Assembly: GCA_937901015.1 (NCBI GenBank) | Contig: CALCGQ010000057.1 | Coordinates: 1-33,504, forward strand | Source: an uncultured Bacteroidota bacterium | GTDB lineage: Bacteria > Bacteroidota > Bacteroidia > Bacteroidales > F082 | DNA: 33,504 nt | Direction: 5' to 3' | In this document: one piece after another, positions 25,608 to 33,504 of the stretch | Numbering within the stretch: the stretch's first letter is position 1 | How the letters are laid out: the number at the start of each line of letters is the position of its first letter | Notes under the pieces: model-generated | Seen by the model: only the letters and a program-made list of their open reading frames with translations | Told to the model about the DNA's origin: nothing | Databases searched by the model: none | Position numbers and translations under genes: made by a program

Positions 25608-26963
25608 TTATCTATTAAACTTAAGTCTTTCTCCAACTTTACTATCATCAATTACTCCTTTGCAATATGCCAAATGACCGTTAACAAAAGTTGAATGAAT
25701 TTTTGAGCCAAATACCTCACCTTCCATGGGCGACCATCCGCATTTGTATAGAACATTCTCCCTTTCAATCTTCTGACTGCTTTTCAAATCACATAGTACC
25801 AAATCAGCTTTATAACCTTCACGAATAAAGCCTCTTTCTTTTATGGCAAAAAGTACCGCTGGATGATGACTCATTTTCTCAACTATCTTATCCAATGAAA
25901 AGATTCCTTTATGATGGAATTCTAGCATTGCTATAAGCGAATGTTGAACCATTGGTCCTCCAGAAGGCGCTTTGAAAAACACTCTTTCTTTTTCCTCTAA
26001 AGTATGTGGAGCATGATCAGTGGCTATAACATCAATCTTGTTACTGGCAACAGCTTTCAGTAATGCTTCTCTGTCGGAAGCATATTTGATGGAAGGATTC
26101 CACTTTATAAAATTACCCTTTCTATCATAATCTTCAGCAGAAAACCAAAGATGATGGATACATACCTCAGCAGTTATTTTCTTATTTTCCAAAGGAATAT
26201 CATTTCTGAATAGAGACATTTCCTTTTCTGTGGTTAGATGAAGTACATGAAGTCGGGTACCATATTTTTTCGCTAGGTTTACCGCCTTTGACGATGATAA
26301 ATAACAAGCTTCTTCAGACCTTATTTCAGGATGAATTCTGGCTGGCGCATCATCACCGTATTTATCATGATACTCTTTTGTATTCTTTATAATTGTATTC
26401 TCATCTTCACAATGAACAGCAACCAAAGTTGGTGCTGAGGAAAAAATACCTGATAAAGTATCCTCATCATCAACAAGCATATTACCCGTGGATGATCCCA
26501 TAAATACTTTTATACCACAAATTGTTGTTGGATCAGTTTTTTTAACCTCTTCAAGATTATCATTGGAGGCACCCATATAGAAGCTATAATTAGCCAATGA
26601 TATGCCAGATGCATGTTGATATTTCTCTTCCAGCAACTCCTGAGTTAAGCAGTTTGGGATAGTATTTGGCATATCCATAAAGCTGGTTACACCACCTGCA
26701 ACTGCTGCTCTACTTTCGGTTATAAGATCACCTTTATAGGTTAGTCCTGGATCACGAAAATGAACTTGATCATCAATAACTCCTGGCAATAAGTGTAATC
26801 CACTGGCATCAATTATTTCGTAACCCGAATAATCAGGTAGTTTGTTATTACCTGAGGGAACAATATTCGCAATGATATCTCCATCAACAAATACATCACC
26901 AACAAAGGTACTACCCTCATTAACGATTGTTGCACCGCATATAACTTTTTTAGCCAGACTCAT
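25608..26963 (-). CDS. pyrC: Dihydroorotase
   Basis: 451 residues from the start at 26963. The frame extends to 27020, but that part overlaps the preceding gene and the Met at 26963 gives a normal family N-terminus (MSLAKKVICGATIV). Amidohydrolase motifs: DDQVHFRDPG at 64-73, GIKVFMGSSTGNML with the probable metal-bridging lysine, VAVHCED, LHVLHLTT, IATDHAPHT and the substrate loop GGPMVQHS. It catalyses ring closure of carbamoyl-aspartate to dihydroorotate in pyrimidine synthesis. The first His of the usual H-x-H is Gln here, a variant I recall from Bacteroidota dihydroorotases. Confidence 0.93.
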   Translation of the reverse strand: MSLAKKVICGATIVNEGSTFVGDVFVDGDIIANIVPSGNNKLPDYSGYEIIDASGLHLLPGVIDDQVHFRDPGLTYKGDLITESRAAVAGGVTSFMDMPNTIPNCLTQELLEEKYQHASGISLANYSFYMGASNDNLEEVKKTDPTTICGIKVFMGSSTGNMLVDDEDTLSGIFSSAPTLVAVHCEDENTIIKNTKEYHDKYGDDAPARIHPEIRSEEACYLSSSKAVNLAKKYGTRLHVLHLTTEKEMSLFRNDIPLENKKITAEVCIHHLWFSAEDYDRKGNFIKWNPSIKYASDREALLKAVASNKIDVIATDHAPHTLEEKERVFFKAPSGGPMVQHSLIAMLEFHHKGIFSLDKIVEKMSHHPAVLFAIKERGFIREGYKADLVLCDLKSSQKIERENVLYKCGWSPMEGEVFGSKIHSTFVNGHLAYCKGVIDDSKVGERLKFNR

Positions 26964-26985
26964 TATATTTGTTTTTTTTAGAGAG

Positions 26986-27732
26986 TTAGAAAGTTTTGAT
27001 TGGTTTAATTTTCCCAACAATATTTCTAAATCTCAAGTCGAGAATGCCAAATATAGCTTCTCGGAAAATACTTTTATTCATCTTAGATGTACCTTCTGTG
27101 CGGTCTGTGAAAATTATTGGGACTTCAACCACCTTAAACCCTAGTTTAGATGCTGTATATTTCATTTCTATTTGGAAAGCATAGCCAACAAATTTGATAC
27201 TATCCAGATCAATTGTTTCCAGAACAGTTCTAGTCCAACACATAAAACCTGCTGTAGTATCCATGATCTTTAGACCAGTTACTATTCTAACATACATTGA
27301 TGCATAATAGGACATCAACACACGACCCATTGGCCAATTCACAACATTTACACCTTTAATATATCGAGAACCGATAACAGCATCTGCACCATCAACCGCA
27401 GCATTGTACATCTTTATGAGATCATCAGGATTGTGAGAGAAATCTGCATCCATCTCAAAAATATAATCATATTCATGATCCAGACCCCATTTGAATCCAG
27501 CAATGTAAGCTGTACCAAGTCCAAGTTTGCCCTTCCTTTCAAGGATAAACAGTCTGTTATCAAACTCTTTAATCAACCTGTGAACTATCTTAGCAGTTCC
27601 ATCTGGGCTATTATCTTCAATAATAAGAACATCAAAATCTTTTTTAAGGCTAAATACCTTACGGATAATGCGTTCAATGTTCTCTTTCTCGTTATATGTA
27701 GGTATTATAACCAGACTATCATTCATAATCAC
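26986..27732 (-). CDS. Polyprenol-phosphate mannosyltransferase-like GT2 glycosyltransferase
   Basis: 248 residues, catalytic domain only, with no membrane helices at the C-terminus. GT2 motifs: VIIPTYNEKENIERII, IIEDNSPDGT, EMDADFSHNP (DxD), GSRYIKGVNVVNWP, TTAGFMCWTR, and FTDRTEGTSKM. This is the order seen in dolichol/polyprenol-phosphate mannose synthases, which transfer mannose from GDP-mannose to a lipid carrier. The sugar cannot be fixed from sequence. First gene of a three-gene run; an alternative start two codons in (27726) is possible. Confidence 0.9.
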   Translation of the reverse strand: MIMNDSLVIIPTYNEKENIERIIRKVFSLKKDFDVLIIEDNSPDGTAKIVHRLIKEFDNRLFILERKGKLGLGTAYIAGFKWGLDHEYDYIFEMDADFSHNPDDLIKMYNAAVDGADAVIGSRYIKGVNVVNWPMGRVLMSYYASMYVRIVTGLKIMDTTAGFMCWTRTVLETIDLDSIKFVGYAFQIEMKYTASKLGFKVVEVPIIFTDRTEGTSKMNKSIFREAIFGILDLRFRNIVGKIKPIKTF

Positions 27733-27745
27733 AACTAATTTTTTG

Positions 27746-27753
27746 CAAAAATA
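27746..27753 (-). promoter_or_regulatory. Possible -7 box for the glycosyltransferase/pyrC run
   Basis: TATTTTTG on the minus strand fits TAnnTTTG, 13 bases before the start at 27732; no clear TTG element at the right spacing. Confidence 0.35.
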
Positions 27754-27903
27754 ACTTAAAGTTCAAACTATACGGAATATTGTAAAACGAAATTACAAAC
27801 TAGTTAGTGTTTTGTAATACGATGTAATAGTTAAGTTATGTTAAAGGCTGATGAATTTAGAAAGATTGGATGCTGTATCTATATATCAGAAATGATAATT
27901 ATT

Positions 27904-30624
27904 TTAATTCCAATCTGGAATAATACACCTTGATGACCGAGATCCAATAATTGAATCAAAATTAATAAGACTCTGTTGAGCAACAGTACTATTATCATCA
28001 TGACAAGTTAGGCATGCGCCAACTGTTAATATTCTTTTTTGGTCCTCAACTGAAAATGGGAACAAATTCGACCTTGTGGAAACTTTTTCACCTAAACGAT
28101 CATCCATAAAACCAACCCATGAATCCTCAGGTAGGTTATCATTGGGATTATTCTGGTAATGAGAATCAAAACTCCATTTATGATTAGTTAGATCAAATGT
28201 CAGCTTTCCTTTTCCATAACCCAATGCAACTGGATTATTGTGGCACGACTTACAATCTCTTCCTTTGGTAACAGTGGTATGTGGTGCTGACGGTGCAAAT
28301 AATCTGTGAAAGATTAATGAATCATGCAGATCCTTGGAAAAGCTTCCAACATCAATCGTTAGTACCATTCCGGGAACAACAGGAATAACCTCCATATTCT
28401 CACCATCCTTTCTTACTCCCAATGCCGGTAGTCCATGATTATACTCTCCAACGTATTCCACCCAGCTACCCATCTTCTCCCTATTGGCAATCATATCATA
28501 ACCCCTTTCATTAGGATCGTATTCATTATGACAACCAATACAGCTTGGGGCCCATGATGAATGACATGAAGCACAACTTAGATTATCATGAGCGTTGCCT
28601 TTAGTGCATACTTCATTTGGAGGACTTAATACGAATTCAACCCCTTCATTTTTTGTAAAGAAGAAGTTACTATCATTTCTTACCTTGGTGTTAACCAATG
28701 GAACACCTCGTTTATTTGTCACTAGAAATTTCTTTTCATTGTTAGCTCCAAATCTCATTGAAGCTATTTTTGCCGATTCATTATCGAGTTCTTTAGAATC
28801 AACAGTGGCAGGCTCACCATCAAAATGACAATCTGAGCATGATAATGTAGTTTGGTTTTCCTGATGTGCATAGTAATTACCATCACCCATAACTTCATAA
28901 GAGTTATGACAATCAATACAACTTAAACCAAGTTTATGATGAACATCCTCTTGCACAAATTTAAAGACTCTGGTTTCCTCAACCAATCTATAATTACTAT
29001 CAAGTAATACATTTTCGGCAACTAAGTCAGTCTCATGCCATCCTTCATAACTAGTTGAAATTCTGGCAGAACGACTATGACATCCAAAACAATGCTGATT
29101 AGTTACCTGCATACTAATTGATGGATGATATTTGAGATAAGTTGTGTCAAAAACATCAGCTTTATGATTAAGCCAGGCGGTAGTTGCAAACTGATCATAA
29201 TTCACATGACATGCCAAACATCCACCCCCTCTACTCTTTTCTGTAACTGGCCCTGACTCTGTTTTTGGATTATCCAGATGACAGGTTACACATAGGTTTC
29301 TAAGATGCTCATCTGCGGCAGTGTTTGCCAGATGGTGAACATCAGTAAGAATATCAGGATTATCCTGCTCATTAAATACAAACCTATCAACGCTGATCAT
29401 CCCACTTAAATTTGACATTAGGTTTGATGATTTGCGCCTCGTTATATCAGGATGGCAATTGGTTGTTCCACAACTTATATCTGCATCAGCAAAATTCCCA
29501 GGTACAAGAATCATATTCTGATGTGCTCCCTCCTTGCTCCCATCAAAAGGATTTCCTCCATGGCATGAAAAGCAACCGATCGCCTCAGGGCTATGTGAGG
29601 CAGTAAATCCTACAACATCTTGGTGACAAACAATACAGCTTTCCTTTTTTCCATCAACAAGTCCAGAATTTGATATTTCTAATTCAGAAAAGTCAGGTGT
29701 AAAGGTTACACTTGAAGTTTTGAATGAATTCATAACAGAATGTGAATAATTCGCCTGCCATGGCCAAATCCAACCCCAATTCTCACCTCTAAAAAACATA
29801 CCAGATATTGTTAATAGTATGTATAATATGGTAATTATGAGTAATGATCTTTTACTTAAAAACGACGTTTGTTTACCAGCGTAAGGGATAATGTAGATTA
29901 AAGTAAGAAATAGAATTATAATTAGAATCGATATCCAAGGCATTGTAAGCCAATGAAGAACCTCTTGAAAACCAACAAAATACCAAGGACCTTTAACACT
30001 TGGATTTATACCATCATGGAGAGGTGCTGTAAAGAAGTAAGAAAGTATTACACTGCCCAACAATACAATAAAGAACGCATTGTAAATTGGCCATAGTTTT
30101 CGAGAATGTTCAAATGTAATAATTGCAAGAAATATTGTAAATGTGGCAATGTGGTGCACATAAACCAATTGTAAACTATCCTCAGTACCAAGCAATGAAT
30201 ATGCTATCAAACTACCTATAGTAGGTATTTCATTTATTAAACTATCTAATATTCGCCATGCTTGTTGTGTATCAGCATCACCTTTCAGAAGAAACCCTGT
30301 AAGCATTGCCAAAAACAGTATTATAACACCAATGGTAAGTCTTAACCACACACCTTTTTTTATTCTCAAATCGGATGTGCGATTAAAGTGGTCCCAGATA
30401 TGGATTAAAGTAAAAATTAAAAATCCCTGTGCACTCCAAAAATGCAGGTTTCTGATGAATGATGCTGTCGGATTTAATATCATTATTGTACTTAATGATA
30501 GCAAGGGATTATTAACATCATATGGGATGGCAATTAAAACTCCCGTAATGGCACAAATCAAAAATGCAGCCAATGAAATCTGTCCATAGGTTACATCTTT
30601 AATTATGTTTTTCGAGTTTTTCAA
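27904..30624 (-). CDS. Cytochrome b fused to a 12-heme c-type cytochrome domain
   Basis: 906 residues. Residues 1-~280 are a cytochrome b of the bc1/b6f superfamily, with about seven membrane helices. Heme ligands H61 and H75 lie in helix B (14 apart), and H158 and H173 in helix D (15 apart, the b6f-type spacing). The subunit-IV-like part carries GPWYFVGFQE in place of the PEWY quinone-site motif. Residues 330-~890 carry 11 CXXCH motifs plus one CX4CH (CGTTNCH), so 12 probable c hemes facing the periplasm. It follows the Rieske gene by 7 bases. Together they form a quinol-oxidising Rieske/cytochrome b complex in which a covalent multiheme domain replaces cytochrome c1/f. Electron acceptor unknown; the multiheme cytochromes in this window are candidates. 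Confidence 0.88.
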   Translation of the reverse strand: MKNSKNIIKDVTYGQISLAAFLICAITGVLIAIPYDVNNPLLSLSTIMILNPTASFIRNLHFWSAQGFLIFTLIHIWDHFNRTSDLRIKKGVWLRLTIGVIILFLAMLTGFLLKGDADTQQAWRILDSLINEIPTIGSLIAYSLLGTEDSLQLVYVHHIATFTIFLAIITFEHSRKLWPIYNAFFIVLLGSVILSYFFTAPLHDGINPSVKGPWYFVGFQEVLHWLTMPWISILIIILFLTLIYIIPYAGKQTSFLSKRSLLIITILYILLTISGMFFRGENWGWIWPWQANYSHSVMNSFKTSSVTFTPDFSELEISNSGLVDGKKESCIVCHQDVVGFTASHSPEAIGCFSCHGGNPFDGSKEGAHQNMILVPGNFADADISCGTTNCHPDITRRKSSNLMSNLSGMISVDRFVFNEQDNPDILTDVHHLANTAADEHLRNLCVTCHLDNPKTESGPVTEKSRGGGCLACHVNYDQFATTAWLNHKADVFDTTYLKYHPSISMQVTNQHCFGCHSRSARISTSYEGWHETDLVAENVLLDSNYRLVEETRVFKFVQEDVHHKLGLSCIDCHNSYEVMGDGNYYAHQENQTTLSCSDCHFDGEPATVDSKELDNESAKIASMRFGANNEKKFLVTNKRGVPLVNTKVRNDSNFFFTKNEGVEFVLSPPNEVCTKGNAHDNLSCASCHSSWAPSCIGCHNEYDPNERGYDMIANREKMGSWVEYVGEYNHGLPALGVRKDGENMEVIPVVPGMVLTIDVGSFSKDLHDSLIFHRLFAPSAPHTTVTKGRDCKSCHNNPVALGYGKGKLTFDLTNHKWSFDSHYQNNPNDNLPEDSWVGFMDDRLGEKVSTRSNLFPFSVEDQKRILTVGACLTCHDDNSTVAQQSLINFDSIIGSRSSRCIIPDWN

Positions 30625-30631
30625 TTATTAT

Positions 30632-31030
30632 CTATAGTTGAACAGTAAGAATACTGCTATTTCTATCAATTTCAAAATCAAGTTTCTCCAATGGTCTTAA
30701 TGCAGGACCAATTAGTACATTTCCTTCTAAATCAAATGAAGAGCCATGGCAAGGACAGAGAAGTTTCGAATCAGACTCGCTGACAATTTTACAACCCAGA
30801 TGAGTACAACGTGATGATAATACCTGAATTTTGTTATCTCTGGTAACAACTATGAATTCATCGTTAAAACTAACCTCTTGATTTGGGTTGTAAGGAATGG
30901 TGAATTTCTTTTTTGAATTTATGGTTTTTTGCCTACCAACCATACTTCCCCATAGAACAGCTGTTCCTGTTATCAACCCTATAAAGGCAGATTTAATAAA
31001 GTATCGTCGTGTATGTACTTCTTTATTCAC
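30632..31030 (-). CDS. Rieske [2Fe-2S] protein of a Rieske/cytochrome b complex
   Basis: 132 residues. An N-terminal Tat-like twin-arginine segment (TRRYFIKSAFIG) with one hydrophobic helix serves as signal-anchor. Box 1 is CTHLGC (ligands C75 and H77, disulfide C80) and box 2 is CPCHGSSFD (C92 and H95 ligands, C94 disulfide), all present. It is short for the family, with a minimal cluster-binding domain. It passes electrons from quinol at the cytochrome b Qo site to the c-type domain, and its gene lies 7 bases before the fused cytochrome b gene. Confidence 0.93.
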   Translation of the reverse strand: MNKEVHTRRYFIKSAFIGLITGTAVLWGSMVGRQKTINSKKKFTIPYNPNQEVSFNDEFIVVTRDNKIQVLSSRCTHLGCKIVSESDSKLLCPCHGSSFDLEGNVLIGPALRPLEKLDFEIDRNSSILTVQL

Positions 31031-31117
31031 AGAAAACCATTAAAACGCGAAAATACCAAATTACTATATTATCAAGGATAACATTGGCTTATATATAATC
31101 AAGATAAACAAGTGGGA

Positions 31118-31816
31118 CTATCCAGTATGACAAATTCTCATTAAACCATCGGCATCAATAACCTCAAAAGTTTTACCAGTAATTTTGATTAAGCCATCAT
31201 CCTGGAACTTCTTTAGGGTTCGTATTACACTTTCAGTTGACATACCTGCAAGTTCAGCAAGCTCTTTTCGACTTAATGTAAGTTCAAATTTATCCGTTTT
31301 GAAAATATTCCCTGCTAAGCAGAGTATTATATCAGCAAGTTTACCGAATGCTTGTCGATGGGTAAGACAGAAAAAACGTCCATTCTTTTGGATTGCGACT
31401 TCACATAGAACATCAATAATCGCAGAGGCAAAGCGTCCATTCTCCAGAATCAACTGCCTAATAATATTTATATCAATTAATTTAACTTCTGTATCAACAT
31501 AAGCAGATGCGGTGTACTGAAATACATTTTGATTAGTTGGCAACGAGGTAAGCCCTATCAAACTTCCTGTTGGTGCAATTCTTAAGATCAGAGACTTATG
31601 ATCGTCTTCATAATAAACTTTAGCTAGTCCTTCACAAATATATATGATATGAGTGGTGAAAGTTCCTTGTTTGGCTATAATCTCTCCTTTGTTGTATTCA
31701 ATTACAACCTTATTCTTCTCGATTATCTCCTTTTGATCAGGTGTGAGATATTCAAAAGGATGAATCGATGACTTTGGAACTGTGCAAGAAGCCTTTATAT
31801 TTTGTATTTCGCTCAA
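31118..31816 (-). CDS. Crp/Fnr-family transcriptional regulator
   Basis: 232 residues. Residues ~25-130 form a cyclic-nucleotide-binding-like beta barrel (GEIIAKQGTFTTHIIYICEGLAKVYY). A dimer helix follows, then a winged helix-turn-helix at ~181-203 (LSRKELAELAGMSTESVIRT). The N-terminal cysteine cluster of true FNR is absent (only C11 near the start), so direct Fe-S oxygen sensing of the FNR type is not supported. It sits 87 bases before the Rieske gene on the same strand and is divergent from the octaheme cytochrome, well placed to regulate both. Effector unknown. Confidence 0.9.
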   Translation of the reverse strand: MSEIQNIKASCTVPKSSIHPFEYLTPDQKEIIEKNKVVIEYNKGEIIAKQGTFTTHIIYICEGLAKVYYEDDHKSLILRIAPTGSLIGLTSLPTNQNVFQYTASAYVDTEVKLIDINIIRQLILENGRFASAIIDVLCEVAIQKNGRFFCLTHRQAFGKLADIILCLAGNIFKTDKFELTLSRKELAELAGMSTESVIRTLKKFQDDGLIKITGKTFEVIDADGLMRICHTG

Positions 31817-31834
31817 ATCAATATATTTAGATTA

Positions 31835-31865
31835 CAAAAATATAACAAAACACACAGGTCAGCAA
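31835..31865 (-). promoter_or_regulatory. Promoter for the Crp/Fnr regulator gene
   Basis: On the minus strand TTG (31863-31865), 20 bases, TATTTTTG (31835-31842), matching the Bacteroidota consensus, 18 bases before the start at 31816. Confidence 0.55.
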
Positions 31866-31870
31866 GGAAA

Positions 31871-31884
31871 TTGACACATATCAT
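31871..31884. promoter_or_regulatory. FNR/Crp-like operator in the divergent intergenic region
   Basis: TTGAC-ACAT-ATCAT matches 8 of the 10 fixed bases of the FNR box TTGAT-N4-ATCAA. It lies between the regulator gene and the octaheme cytochrome gene, just upstream of the regulator's -33 element. A chance match in AT-rich DNA is possible. Confidence 0.35.
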
Positions 31885-31939
31885 ATTTTTTAGAGCTCGA
31901 CATCATACTTAATTACAAAGATTGATTTGATAGCCGTAC

Positions 31940-31947
31940 TAGCTTTG
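31940..31947 (+). promoter_or_regulatory. -7 box for the octaheme cytochrome gene
   Basis: TAGCTTTG fits TAnnTTTG and ends 32 bases before the ATG at 31980. No TTG is found at the ideal distance (one at 31922-31924 is 15 bases away), which would suit an activator-dependent promoter. Confidence 0.45.
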
Positions 31948-31979
31948 TAACAAATAACTATTATAAAAAATTCATACAG

Positions 31980-33504
31980 ATGAGTTATATGAAAAAGCTA
32001 GTAATAACATCGATGGTGTTCATTTTATCATCATATGTTTATTCTGCTGGTTATTATGATCTGGATAATGATTCCATCTCAAAATTTCCAATTGTGAATT
32101 ACATATTAAAAGCTAATAGAAATACTACTAAATCTGTTGATCATTCAAAGTTCGACATTCTCAAACAAGATTTTGATAGTGCACAGATGGTAACTGCTGC
32201 ATGTTTATCGTGCCATAATGAGCGCGATAAAGAAATAATGGCAACATCTCATTGGCTATGGCAACGAGAAGAAGAAATTGAAGGAAAGGGTGTTGTTCCT
32301 GTGGGTAAACGTAATATCCTTAATAACTTTTGCATTGGCACTATGGGAAGCGAAGCAACTTGTACTAGGTGTCACATTGGATATGGTTGGAAAGACAAAA
32401 GTTTCAACTTCGATGAGCCAACCAATATTGATTGTTTGGTATGCCACGACAAAACTGGAACTTACGTAAAAGGAAAAGGTATGGCTGGATTACCTGACCC
32501 ATCCGTTGACCTTAATTATGTATCACAAAATGTAGGATCTCCAGGAAGAGATAATTGTGGAGTTTGTCACTTTTGGGGTGGCGGTGGAAACAATGTAAAA
32601 CACGGTGAGCTTGATCAAGCCATGATAGACTGCTCCCATAAAGTAGATGTACATATGACCACCGAAGGGGAAGATATGAGTTGTGTTGATTGCCATGTAA
32701 CTGATAAGCATCAGATGTCGGGTAAAGTATATGCATTATCTTCAGAAAATAAAGATAGAGCGACATGTGCGTACTGCCATACAGAACGTCCACATGAGGA
32801 TGAACTACTAAATGACCATAATGCAAGAGTAGCCTGTCAAACATGTCATATTCCTGTTTATGCAAAAGCAAATGCCACAAAAATGATTTGGGACTGGTCA
32901 ACCGCAGGCCGACTAGATGATAATGGGAACCCTATGCATGAAAATGATGCCGATGGCAATCATAACTATTTATCAATCAAAGGAAACTTTGTTTATGATG
33001 ATCATGTTGTTCCGGAATATTTCTGGTTTAATGGTATTGCAAATCACCAATTAATCGAAGACAAGATTGATACAATACCTTTACAAATGAATACACTTTA
33101 TGGATCATATCGTGACAAAGGTAAAAACATGAGGTCCAAAGAACCTGCAAAAATATGGCCAGTTAAAGTCCATAGAGGTAAACAGATTTACGATACAATT
33201 AATATGACTCTTATTCAACCAAAACTATGGTCACCAAATAAAGGTGAAGGAGCTTATTGGAAGGATTTTGATTGGGATCTAGCTTCACGTTTGGGAATGG
33301 AATATGTAGGACTTCCTTACAGCGGTGCTTATGGTTTTGTTGAAACTGAGATGTACTGGCCACTAAACCATCAAGTTTCACCTGCAAGTGAATCTCTAAA
33401 ATGTATTGATTGCCACTCTCGTCCAAACGGAAGATTGGCAAACCTTACTGACTTTTATCTACCAGGTAGAGACTTTAACCCATTCGTTGATACTGCCGGA
33501 ATAT
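31980..33504 (+). CDS. Octaheme tetrathionate-reductase-family c-type cytochrome (3' end outside window)
   Basis: The frame starts at 31980 (alternatively Met4 at 31989, which gives MKKLVITSM) and runs open to the window edge: 508 residues visible, no stop. A signal peptide ends near VYSA. Eight CXXCH motifs are present: CLSCH (C75), CTRCH, CLVCH, CGVCH, CVDCH, CAYCH, CQTCH and CIDCH (C475). The DNCGVCHFWGGGGNNVKHGE stretch and the following DCSHKVDVHM resemble the octaheme tetrathionate reductase (OTR) family described from Shewanella, in which one heme has a lysine ligand. OTR reduces tetrathionate, and also nitrite and hydroxylamine in vitro; the natural substrate here is unknown. It is divergent from the Crp/Fnr gene and likely co-regulated with it. 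Confidence 0.83.
   Translation, partial: MSYMKKLVITSMVFILSSYVYSAGYYDLDNDSISKFPIVNYILKANRNTTKSVDHSKFDILKQDFDSAQMVTAACLSCHNERDKEIMATSHWLWQREEEIEGKGVVPVGKRNILNNFCIGTMGSEATCTRCHIGYGWKDKSFNFDEPTNIDCLVCHDKTGTYVKGKGMAGLPDPSVDLNYVSQNVGSPGRDNCGVCHFWGGGGNNVKHGELDQAMIDCSHKVDVHMTTEGEDMSCVDCHVTDKHQMSGKVYALSSENKDRATCAYCHTERPHEDELLNDHNARVACQTCHIPVYAKANATKMIWDWSTAGRLDDNGNPMHENDADGNHNYLSIKGNFVYDDHVVPEYFWFNGIANHQLIEDKIDTIPLQMNTLYGSYRDKGKNMRSKEPAKIWPVKVHRGKQIYDTINMTLIQPKLWSPNKGEGAYWKDFDWDLASRLGMEYVGLPYSGAYGFVETEMYWPLNHQVSPASESLKCIDCHSRPNGRLANLTDFYLPGRDFNPFVDTAGI

Noticed and set aside
31118-31816. Oxygen-sensing FNR
   Set aside because: The N-terminal cysteine cluster that holds the FNR [4Fe-4S] centre is missing; only the general Crp/Fnr fold is supported.

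Overview
The window looks like part of the chromosome of an AT-rich, probably anaerobic or facultative member of the Bacteroidota. Evidence seen: type IX secretion (T9SS) C-terminal sorting domains on three proteins, upstream boxes of the TAnnTTTG (-7) type with or without a TTG (-33) element, and typical Bacteroidota genes (HU-SPOR fusion, GH3-like acyl-adenylating protein, DUF3857 proteins, the Q-V-H form of dihydroorotase). No 16S gene is present, so placement below phylum is a guess; the Bacteroidales/Marinilabiliales side is plausible.

Region 1 (1-9330) is the most interesting part. After the tail of a T9SS-secreted protein comes a tightly packed minus-strand cluster, read from 9128 down to 370: a membrane b-type cytochrome, a membrane-anchored Fe-S/FAD/NAD(P) oxidoreductase, a lysine-rich 20-heme c-type cytochrome, a lysine-poor acidic 25-heme c-type cytochrome, an outer-membrane beta-barrel protein, and (after a 93-base gap) a T9SS-exported beta-propeller protein. 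The order follows a path from inner membrane through periplasm to outer membrane and cell surface. I read it as a candidate trans-envelope electron conduit with 45 c-type hemes, built differently from the MtrCAB porin-cytochrome system; this is inference from gene content and order.

Region 2 (9329-14395) holds two DUF3857 proteins, one with an intact and one with a lost transglutaminase triad, and a T9SS-sorted PKD-like surface protein. Region 3 (14396-15262) has no credible gene but is bounded by inverted repeats and contains strong hairpins.

Region 4 (15263-27732) is mostly housekeeping: an alkyltransferase-like protein, trmB and an HU-SPOR protein in one run; kdsB, a deoxynucleoside kinase and a GH3-like enzyme in another; then a repeat-rich gap with an initiator tRNA-fMet; era, der, an S4-domain protein and an EEP-family lipoprotein on the plus strand; and a MORN-type lipoprotein, dihydroorotase and a dolichol-phosphate-mannose-synthase-like glycosyltransferase on the minus strand.

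Region 5 (27904-33504) returns to respiration: a cytochrome b fused to a 12-heme c-type domain, a Rieske protein beside it, a Crp/Fnr-family regulator, and, divergently, an octaheme tetrathionate-reductase-family cytochrome cut by the window edge. The Rieske/cytochrome b unit could draw electrons from quinol into a multiheme c network, and the regulator is well placed to control both sides. Both ends of the window therefore carry multiheme electron-transfer systems, around a housekeeping core.
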